14,046 nucleotides of DNA from an uncultured Eggerthella sp. Lineage in GTDB: Bacteria; Actinomycetota; Coriobacteriia; Coriobacteriales; Eggerthellaceae. The position numbers and the translations under genes are program-made. The DNA lies in contig UQVJ01000042.1 in NCBI GenBank assembly GCA_900544455.1, forward strand, positions 1 to 14,046, written 5' to 3'. Within the stretch, counting starts at the first letter, position 1; every line of letters starts with the position of its first letter. Positions 5,298-11,136 of the stretch are shown here, piece by piece. The notes beneath the pieces were generated by a model. It was not told the DNA's origin, searched no databases, and saw only the letters and a program-made list of their open reading frames with translations.

Positions 5298-6353
5298 ATG
5301 AAGGTCGAGCAGATTAAGGACAATGGTGAAGAGGTGCGTTTGCGCGTTTCTGCTTCGGCAGCTGAAATGAGCAAGGCTTTCACTGATGGTTTGGATGCCT
5401 TTGTTGTGCAGTATCAAATGGACCAGCTCGAGGGCGAAACCTCACTTGAGAAGATCAATAATGCATTAGGTGAAGAAGATGGGAAAGCTGCAGTGTACAA
5501 CGCGGTAATCAACTATCTTGTTCCTTTTGCGTTGGAAAAGCAGGGCGCCATGCCTGTTTCGACATACGGCATTGAATCTGATGAAACCCCCGAACCCGAC
5601 AAGATGTTTTCGTTTGATATGACGGTTCTGTTAAAGCCAGAATTCGAGCTTTCCAGCTACAAGCCGGTACGGGTTGAGATCGAGCCTAAGCCCGAGGTTA
5701 ACGAGGCGGATATCGATGAACAGATCAGCATGCTGGTTCGTCAGTTTTCCGCTGCTCAGCAGGGTGTTCAGCCTGATGATGCTTCGCTTCAGGTTCCTGA
5801 GGTTACCGATCAATGGGTTGCTGACAACATGAGCCCCATGGGAATCGCAACAGTAGCTGAACTGCGCGACCGCTTCCGCGCAACCTCCGAAGAAGAACTC
5901 GAGAATCGTTACGCGCAGGCAAAAATGGCTGCCGCTATGGACGAATACGCTAAGCGTTTCGAGGGTGAAATCTCCGAGAAGATGATAGACGTTATGACTC
6001 AGGAACTGTATGAAACGTTCTTGGCTCAGCTTTCCCAGGAGGGTATTACATTAGACGCCTTTTTTGCTCAGCAGCATCTGACCGAAGAAGAGGTGCGTGC
6101 CAATTTGGCAACGCAAGCAAAGATGCAGTTACTGCAGGGCTTCATTCTCGATGCGGTATTCCGTCATGAGGCATTGAAGCTTGAGCCAGGCGATATGATT
6201 GCTGCTATACGTAATATCGCTCCTGGTCGCGAAGAGGAGGCTTTTGAGGCCATGCAGAAATCAGGTCGCGGCACCCTTCTTAAGGAAGGCGCCTCTCGCA
6301 TGAAAGCGGCGGGTTGGATTATGACTAACACGGAATTCGTTGTCACCGAATAG
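5298..6353 (+). CDS. tig: Trigger factor-like chaperone lacking PPIase domain
   Basis: Trigger factor normally binds the ribosome exit tunnel and shields nascent chains. This 351-residue protein matches the family in the N-terminal region (MKVEQIKDNGEEVRLRVSAS; FSFDMTVLLKPEFELSSYKP; VEIEPKPEVNEADIDEQI, to about residue 150) and in the helical C-terminal region (about 168-335). It is 80-100 residues shorter than usual. The linker helix runs into EVTDQWVADNMSPMG with no room for the ~90-residue FKBP-type PPIase domain. The GFRxGKxP ribosome-docking signature is also absent: FVVQYQMDQLEGETSLEK occupies that area. The start is ATG 5298, preceded by AAGGAG (5288-5293); the frame is open back to 5253, but that extension lacks support. 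The usual clpP-clpX neighbours are missing and the gene is followed by its own terminator. Homology is fairly sure; ribosome binding is doubtful. Confidence 0.8.
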   Translation: MKVEQIKDNGEEVRLRVSASAAEMSKAFTDGLDAFVVQYQMDQLEGETSLEKINNALGEEDGKAAVYNAVINYLVPFALEKQGAMPVSTYGIESDETPEPDKMFSFDMTVLLKPEFELSSYKPVRVEIEPKPEVNEADIDEQISMLVRQFSAAQQGVQPDDASLQVPEVTDQWVADNMSPMGIATVAELRDRFRATSEEELENRYAQAKMAAAMDEYAKRFEGEISEKMIDVMTQELYETFLAQLSQEGITLDAFFAQQHLTEEEVRANLATQAKMQLLQGFILDAVFRHEALKLEPGDMIAAIRNIAPGREEEAFEAMQKSGRGTLLKEGASRMKAAGWIMTNTEFVVTE

Positions 6354-6387
6354 CGTTCCAGCCACCTGTTCAGGTACCAGATAAAGT

Positions 6388-6428
6388 CAGGGCTCCCTTT
6401 TTGTTACAAGAGGGGAGCCCTGTTTTTT
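6388..6428 (+). terminator. Intrinsic terminator after the trigger factor-like gene
   Basis: CAGGGCTCCC (6388-6397) pairs perfectly with GGGAGCCCTG (6413-6422), and weaker T/A and T/G pairs continue into the loop. TTTTTT (6423-6428) follows. It lies 34 bases after the stop codon. A-richness on the other side is poor, so it is mainly a plus-strand terminator. Confidence 0.93.
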
Positions 6429-6490
6429 GCCGTAGCTGCGGGTTTTGTGATTGCTTTGTTCCGGAAGGGGTTTGAGCGGGTTGAACCGAT

Positions 6491-7330
6491 TTATCGTTCG
6501 GGGCTGATCCAGCTTGCCTCAAACAGGATGTCCATATCGACGTCGGTTTTGATTCCGCTCACTTTGCCAGTATGAGAGTACTGCCACATCACAAAATCAT
6601 GGTAGGTGCTGGTGGGGTGCGTATCTGTGTATTCGGCATACCAAACTGCGGCATTGATCTGGTCGATGTTAAGGCGAGAGAGATCGTACTGGTTGCCGTA
6701 CACCATGGGGGTGTAGCCGGCTTGCTCGATTCGCTTGCAGAAGGTTTGTGCATTCTTGGTAAGCTGATCGGCAGAAAGGTTGTTCGCTCGACCAGATGAA
6801 TCGGTGACGGGTTCCTGATCGTACACTACTGGGTACGTTACGCCTGCGCCGTTTATGAGATTCAGAACATATTCTGCTTCCTCCAAGGCTTCCTGCTCGT
6901 TCGTAGCTTGTGAGAAGAAGTACACGCCGTAGGGGAGTCCTACGCGGGTGGCACCTTCAACATTCTCGTAGTAGTTTTTGTCGGTGTAGAGCTGGCCTTC
7001 GGTTGAACCTCGCCTGCCACATCGCAGCATGGCGAAATCTATGCCGTCATTTTTCACTGCCTGCCAATCGATGGAGCCCTGTAGGTCTGATACGTCGATG
7101 CCTGTGGTGGAAACCGCATTGCCGTCTTCGTAGTAAACCATGCGACCGTTTTCGAGCTTAAGGTTGTTCCAGTCGTATTTCGTTTGGTCAGAGCAACTGG
7201 CCGCAGTTGCAGCAAACAGTACCACCATTGCAACGATAATCGCGATAATAACAATGGGGAGCTTGTTGTCCGATGGTTTCTTTGAATAACCTGAAGGTGC
7301 GGTTTGTTTCCGCGATGTTGACGTAATCAT
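6491..7330 (-). CDS. Membrane-anchored GH25 lysozyme-like muramidase
   Basis: Glycoside hydrolase family 25 enzymes cut the N-acetylmuramic acid to N-acetylglucosamine bond in peptidoglycan. The 279-residue protein has a short basic cytoplasmic head and one hydrophobic segment (about 24-43, ending ATAASC). A ~30-residue linker leads to the GH25 domain from about residue 76. Family motifs are TGIDVSDLQGSIDWQAVK (D79), DFAMLRCG, GLPYGVYFFSQA, YPVVYDQEPV (D171 and E173, the DxE catalytic pair) and C-terminal MWQYSHTGKVSGI. The Cys after the hydrophobic segment makes only a poor lipobox, so a signal anchor is more likely than a lipoprotein. ATG 7330 is supported by AGGA at 7 bases. The gene is convergent with the trigger-factor gene and divergent from glmS. 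A housekeeping wall-remodelling role is likelier than a phage lysin, because no phage genes are near. Confidence 0.88.
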   Translation of the reverse strand: MITSTSRKQTAPSGYSKKPSDNKLPIVIIAIIVAMVVLFAATAASCSDQTKYDWNNLKLENGRMVYYEDGNAVSTTGIDVSDLQGSIDWQAVKNDGIDFAMLRCGRRGSTEGQLYTDKNYYENVEGATRVGLPYGVYFFSQATNEQEALEEAEYVLNLINGAGVTYPVVYDQEPVTDSSGRANNLSADQLTKNAQTFCKRIEQAGYTPMVYGNQYDLSRLNIDQINAAVWYAEYTDTHPTSTYHDFVMWQYSHTGKVSGIKTDVDMDILFEASWISPER

Positions 7331-7484
7331 TCCTTCATCCTAGCAACCAGTTGTTGTAGGGTGTCGCTGATACGTACTTTTCCATCAGAGCCGCTTAACT
7401 TGAACGATGCTGGTATTTCGCTTGTCGTCCACCGCTATTTGGTTTTAAGTTGGGCTACTCTTTAAAAACGATTTTCTTATTTGA

Positions 7485-7498
7485 CATGTGCCGTTTTG
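7485..7498 (+). repeat. Copy 2 of 14-base direct repeat CATGTGCCGTTTTG
   Basis: It is identical to 4746-4759. Here it overlaps the end of the TTGACA hexamer upstream of glmS, which is where a regulator site would be expected. Confidence 0.4.
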
Positions 7499-7501
7499 CG
7501 T

Positions 7502-7605
7502 GTTCCATGCGAGTTGCGAAGTACGGTAATTGTTCGTTACCGCAAGTTTATGGAACGATAGTGCCCTTATGGGGGTCTGAAACGTGTATACGGTAAAATG
7601 GAACG
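7502..7605 (+). promoter_or_regulatory. Nested and alternative inverted repeats in the glmS leader
   Basis: GTTCCAT (7502-7508) pairs with ATGGAAC (7550-7556) and encloses CGGTAA (7524-7529) paired with TTACCG (7537-7542). Both right-hand partners have a second use downstream: ATGGAAC recurs at 7598-7604 and CGGTAA at 7591-7596. TTACCG can therefore pair with either CGGTAA, and GTTCCAT with either ATGGAAC. That is the geometry of a two-state RNA switch or a repeated protein site. It ends 25 bases before the glmS ribosome binding site (TAGGAG). Confidence 0.45.
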
Positions 7606-7643
7606 GTTTAATTGATCTATTCCTCTTCGTTAGGAGTTCCTAT

Positions 7644-9467
7644 ATGTGCGGAATCGTTGGTTACGCGGGCACCCTTCAGGCAAAAGGTGTTTTGCTCGAG
7701 GGCTTGAAGCGTCTTGAGTACCGTGGGTACGACTCGGCGGGTATTGCCGTCGAAGACGGCCAAAAAATCAATGTGGTTAAGCGCTTGGGCAAGGTTTCTG
7801 GCCTTGCCGAAGCCATCCAGGATGACATGTGTCAAGGAACGTGTGGCATTGGCCATACTCGCTGGGCAACTCATGGTGCTCCTAGCGAGCGTAATGCCCA
7901 TCCGCATACAGACTGCACCAATAAAATTGCGGTTGTCCACAATGGCATCATCGAGAATTTTGCTGAGCTGCGCGAAGAGCTGATCGCGAAGGGTCACACG
8001 TTCACTTCCGATACCGACACTGAGTGCATTGCTCATTTGGTGGAGGAAAACTATCACGGCGACCTGTTCGAGGCGGTTCGCGTGGTGTCTAACTCGCTTT
8101 CTGGAGCTTACGGTTTGGCGGTAATGCACCACGATCATCCTGGCGAAATCGTGGTAACTCGCAAGGATTCTCCCATCGTGCTGGGCGTTGGCGAAGATGG
8201 TAGCTACTTAGGCTCTGATATCATCGCGCTTATCGATGCAACTCGCGATGTAGTTATTCTCGAAGATGGCCAGCTTGCGGTTATGCATCCCGATCGTATT
8301 GACTATTTCGATGCCGAAGGCAATTCGGTGGTTCCCGAAACCACTCACGTTGATTGGGACATAGATGTTGCCGAAAAAGGCGGCTATCCTGATTTCATGT
8401 TGAAGGAAATTCACGAACAGCCTCGTGTTGTTCGCGATACGCTTGCTGGTCGTATGTCTGGCCACGAGATTTCGATCGACGAGCTTACGCTTACTCGTCA
8501 AGAACTTAACTTCATCGACCGCGTGTACCTTATCGGCTGTGGCACTTCCTACCATGCGGGTCTTATTGCCAAGAACCTTATTGAAGGCTGGGCTCGCATC
8601 CCCACCGAGGTGGAGGTTGCGAGTGAATTCCGTTACCGCAATCCCATTATCACACCCACTACCTTAGTGGTTGCCGTTTCCCAGTCGGGTGAAACCGCAG
8701 ATACGCTTGCCGCTATTCGCGATGCGCGCATCAAGGGTGCTAAGGTGTTTGGCATCACCAACGTAATCGGTTCCCCGGTTGCGCGTGAGTCGGACGGTGT
8801 AATTTACACCAAGGCGAACAAAGAGGTTGCGGTTGCTTCCACCAAGTCGTTTATCGGCCAGGTGGTAAGCCTTACGCTTTTGGCTCTTCTTCTCGGTCGC
8901 TCTAAGGGCAAGCTCACCTTGAACCAGACACGCATGCTCTTTACTGAGCTTGCCGACACTGCTGATCAGATCGAGGAAATCCTGCAAGACACTTCCGCCA
9001 TCGAAGAGGCTGCGCATTTCTTCGATGGCCGTCAGTCAACGCTTTATATCGGTCGCGGCTTGGGCGAGGCAACGTGCTATGAGGGTGCGTTGAAGCTTAA
9101 GGAAATCAGCTATATCCATGCTGAGGCATATGCCGCTGGTGAAATGAAGCATGGTCCTATTGCTTTGCTTGACGAAGGATTCCCGATCGTTGCGGTTGCA
9201 ACGCAGAGCGCCACCTACGACAAAACGGTTTCTAACCTTGAAGAATCCAAATCACGCGGGGCTAAGATTATTGCTATTGCTACCGAAGGTGATGAGGGCA
9301 TCAAGAAGGTTGCCGATCATGTCATCTATATCCCAAAGGTGCGTGATGCTTTCATGCCCATTACCGCAAGTGTTCCATTGCAGCTTCTGGCGCGTGCGGT
9401 AGCGGTTGCTCGCGGTTGCGATGTTGACCAACCTCGTAACTTGGCAAAATCGGTAACGGTTGAATAG
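7644..9467 (+). CDS. glmS: Glutamine-fructose-6-phosphate aminotransferase (isomerizing)
   Basis: GlmS makes glucosamine-6-phosphate from fructose-6-phosphate and glutamine, the first step toward UDP-GlcNAc and peptidoglycan. The 607-residue length is standard (E. coli 609). The glutaminase domain opens MCGIVGYAG, with Cys2 as the N-terminal nucleophile once Met is removed. It contains RLEYRGYDSAGIA, GIGHTRWATHGAPSERNAHP and VVHNGIIENF. Two SIS sugar-isomerase domains follow with GCGTSYHAG, SQSGETADTL, and LKLKEISYIHAEAYAAGEMK. The chain ends in the typical DQPRNLAKSVTVE. The frame is open from 7584, but ATG 7644 is right because the Cys must follow the initiator Met and TAGGAG (7630-7635) precedes it at 8 bases. 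acpS begins 8 bases after the stop. The leader contains repeats that may regulate it, but no recognisable glmS ribozyme. Confidence 0.97.
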   Translation: MCGIVGYAGTLQAKGVLLEGLKRLEYRGYDSAGIAVEDGQKINVVKRLGKVSGLAEAIQDDMCQGTCGIGHTRWATHGAPSERNAHPHTDCTNKIAVVHNGIIENFAELREELIAKGHTFTSDTDTECIAHLVEENYHGDLFEAVRVVSNSLSGAYGLAVMHHDHPGEIVVTRKDSPIVLGVGEDGSYLGSDIIALIDATRDVVILEDGQLAVMHPDRIDYFDAEGNSVVPETTHVDWDIDVAEKGGYPDFMLKEIHEQPRVVRDTLAGRMSGHEISIDELTLTRQELNFIDRVYLIGCGTSYHAGLIAKNLIEGWARIPTEVEVASEFRYRNPIITPTTLVVAVSQSGETADTLAAIRDARIKGAKVFGITNVIGSPVARESDGVIYTKANKEVAVASTKSFIGQVVSLTLLALLLGRSKGKLTLNQTRMLFTELADTADQIEEILQDTSAIEEAAHFFDGRQSTLYIGRGLGEATCYEGALKLKEISYIHAEAYAAGEMKHGPIALLDEGFPIVAVATQSATYDKTVSNLEESKSRGAKIIAIATEGDEGIKKVADHVIYIPKVRDAFMPITASVPLQLLARAVAVARGCDVDQPRNLAKSVTVE

Positions 9468-9475
9468 GCAAGCTC

Positions 9476-10126
9476 ATGTCTGATCTTTCGAAGGGAAATC
9501 AAGGCATGGTTGAAGACGGCACTGCGCAAAAAAGCAGTGCCGTTTCTTCTAGCGCTCTCAATGAAGCATCGGCTATTTCAGCTATACAGGGCGCCACTCA
9601 AAACGCGCAGAAAGTGGGTATTCTGCCTGAGTCTGTGTCGATGGGTGTAGATATCGTTGAGGTTGCGCGTATACGGGCTATCATGAAACGCTCGCCTGCG
9701 TTTATAGAACGCTCGTTTTCGTGTGAAGAGCGAGCCTATTGCGATGCAACTGCTTCCCCAGAGTTCCATTACGCTACGCGTTTTGCCGCAAAAGAGGCGG
9801 TGGTTAAGGCTTTGGGTACGGGTTTTAGGCATGGCATCAGGCCTAACGATATCGAGGTGTATTTGAATTCCAAGGGTAAGCCTCGCGTCCGTCTGCATAG
9901 AGCGGCTGCGAAAATTGCCGTTCATTTAGGTATAGAGGAAATTCCCCTTTCGCTCTCGTACACCCATAACGAAGCGGTTGCTTGTGCGCTTGCCTTAACC
10001 GAGGATTCTCGCGAAAAGGCGAAAGCGCGTTCTTCTTCGCCAGCTCAAGATTTATCGCGTCAATTTAAAGAAGCGCGGTCGCTTTTAGATGATCTGCCTT
10101 CTACTAGCGGAAAAGAAGGAGCGTAA
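9476..10126 (+). CDS. acpS: Holo-[acyl-carrier-protein] synthase (4'-phosphopantetheinyl transferase)
   Basis: AcpS moves 4'-phosphopantetheine from CoA to a serine of acyl carrier protein, activating it for fatty-acid synthesis. The core, about residues 56-174, shows MGVDIVEVARIRAIM (D59, magnesium), FSCEERAYCD, the signature RFAAKEAVVKALGTGF (E107) and SLSYTHNEAVACALAL. The usual size is ~120 residues; this frame has 216 because of a Ser/Ala-rich N-terminal extension of 55 residues and a ~43-residue hydrophilic tail. The start is uncertain. ATG 9476 has little Shine-Dalgarno support, ATG 9506 has AAGG close by, and ATG 9641 gives a standard N-terminus but no clear site. The extension encodes a terminator-like hairpin. 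The gene sits between glmS (8 bases upstream) and nnrD (4 bases downstream). Confidence 0.9.
   Translation: MSDLSKGNQGMVEDGTAQKSSAVSSSALNEASAISAIQGATQNAQKVGILPESVSMGVDIVEVARIRAIMKRSPAFIERSFSCEERAYCDATASPEFHYATRFAAKEAVVKALGTGFRHGIRPNDIEVYLNSKGKPRVRLHRAAAKIAVHLGIEEIPLSLSYTHNEAVACALALTEDSREKAKARSSSPAQDLSRQFKEARSLLDDLPSTSGKEGA
9517..9550 (+). terminator. Terminator-like hairpin downstream of glmS, inside the acpS ORF
   Basis: CGGCACTGC (9517-9525) pairs perfectly with GCAGTGCCG (9534-9542) around GCAAAAAA, and TTTCTTCT follows. It lies 50 bases after the glmS stop. The T-tract is imperfect, so read-through is likely. Ribosomes translating from ATG 9476 or 9506 would disrupt it. Confidence 0.55.
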
Positions 10127-10130
10127 ATCT

Positions 10131-10988
10131 ATGGATAGTAAGACAGATTTTGCATCGTTGGTGCCTATTCCGTCTGCCGATGCTCATAAGTATTCCCGCG
10201 GCAAAGCAGTGGTCGTTGCTGGCTCTGCTGCTTATCCGGGTGCCGCATGCCTTTCGTCTTGCGCGACGCAGCTTTCTGGTGCGGGCTATACCCAGGTTTT
10301 CACATCTAAGAGCAATAAGGCATTGATTCAGGCGTTTCGTCCTTCCCTTGTGGTTGGCTCTTTTGCCTCATTGGATGTCGCTTCTGTGCTTCCTGCGCAG
10401 TATCCTGGCGCTTTTGTGGTCGGTCCAGGGTTTGATTCTTCGGATGCCGATGCGGAGAGTGCGGCTCGTCGCGTTCTGAGGCAAGCTACAGCGCCGGTAC
10501 TGGTAGATGGCGGAGCGCTTTCATTCATGTCCTCGCCTAAAATGCGCAAAGCCCTGCGTCGTCGTACTGAGCAGGGGGGTGTAACTGTCTTAACGCCGCA
10601 CAAGGGTGAGGCGGCGCGTCTTGGTGCTCCTTTTGGCTTGAATTTGGATAATATGTCTCAAGAAGAAGTGGCTTATTCCCTTGCTTTGGCTTACTGCGCC
10701 GTTGTTGTCCTGAAGGGGCCTGATACGGTGATCGCCTCGGCGGAACGCAGCTGTAGAGTAACCAATGGTACTGCTGCGCTCGCGAAAGCTGGCACGGGCG
10801 ATGTGCTTGCAGGGGTGATTGGCGGTTTGCTCGCTCAGGGCATGGATGCTTTCGATGCCGCCCATCTGGGAGTATATGTGCACGCAGAAGCGGGGATTAT
10901 AGCGACAGAGCGCAAAGGCATTGTTAGCGTTTGTGCCGAACACGTGCTCGATGCCATACCTGAGGCTTTTATGCGTATAAGCAACTAA
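10131..10988 (+). CDS. nnrD: ADP-dependent (S)-NAD(P)H-hydrate dehydratase, stand-alone
   Basis: This enzyme repairs hydrated NADH and NADPH by dehydration coupled to ADP hydrolysis, restoring usable cofactor in the cytosol. The 285-residue protein corresponds to the YjeF C-terminal (ribokinase-like) domain. Motifs are SRGKAVVVAGSAAYPGAA (21-39), FVVGPGFD (95-102), VLVDGGAL, TVLTPHKGEAARLG (152-165), VVLKGPDTVI, and the hallmark KAGTGDVLAGVIGGLLAQG (219-237) with putative catalytic D224. The N-terminal NAD(P)HX epimerase half that is fused in E. coli YjeF is absent, so the epimerase must be elsewhere or missing. ATG 10131 is chosen because AAGGAG (10116-10121) lies 9 bases upstream; the frame stays open back to 10089 inside acpS. 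The overlap of its ribosome binding site with the acpS stop implies translation from the same mRNA. Confidence 0.93.
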   Translation: MDSKTDFASLVPIPSADAHKYSRGKAVVVAGSAAYPGAACLSSCATQLSGAGYTQVFTSKSNKALIQAFRPSLVVGSFASLDVASVLPAQYPGAFVVGPGFDSSDADAESAARRVLRQATAPVLVDGGALSFMSSPKMRKALRRRTEQGGVTVLTPHKGEAARLGAPFGLNLDNMSQEEVAYSLALAYCAVVVLKGPDTVIASAERSCRVTNGTAALAKAGTGDVLAGVIGGLLAQGMDAFDAAHLGVYVHAEAGIIATERKGIVSVCAEHVLDAIPEAFMRISN

Positions 10989-11136
10989 CCATTGATAGGC
11001 TTCATTGTTGTTGCCTTGCTGTCGGTGCAGTTGCATTCTCTTTGGCGGTATTATCGGGTTGGTGCCGGGCTTATGTCCCATTCGCTGCTTGACTTGCCCG
11101 CCATCTATATCGTGAGTAAACGAGAGGATTTCTTTC
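10989..11136 (+). other. nnrD-ligA intergenic region
   Basis: This 148-base gap holds the ligA ribosome binding site AGAGGA (11123-11128), 8 bases before ATG. A lone TATTAT (11049-11054) could be a -10, but no matching -35 is at the right distance. No terminator was recognised, so ligA may be read from the upstream operon as well as from a local promoter. Confidence 0.4.

Larger units (their letters stand above)
7331..7643. promoter_or_regulatory. Gene-free region between GH25 gene and glmS
   Basis: This 313-base divergent region holds an AT-rich zone (7457-7486), a perfect TTGACA (7481-7486) without a good -10 at 16-18 bases, one copy of the shared 14-mer (7485-7498), and nested repeats at 7502-7605. 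A TAAAAT (7594-7599) could be a -10 closer to the gene, with no clear -35. I see no conserved core of the glmS ribozyme and no small coding frame with a ribosome binding site. Confidence 0.5.

Noticed and set aside
7584..7643. GTG extension of the glmS ORF
   Set aside because: GlmS needs Cys directly after the initiator Met; ATG 7644 meets this and has its own ribosome binding site.
7331..7643. glmS ribozyme upstream of glmS
   Set aside because: I could not find the conserved ribozyme core sequences or its pseudoknot layout; a covariance-model search would settle it.
10089..10130. Upstream ATG for nnrD inside acpS
   Set aside because: It lacks a suitable ribosome binding site, and AAGGAG is correctly spaced for ATG 10131.
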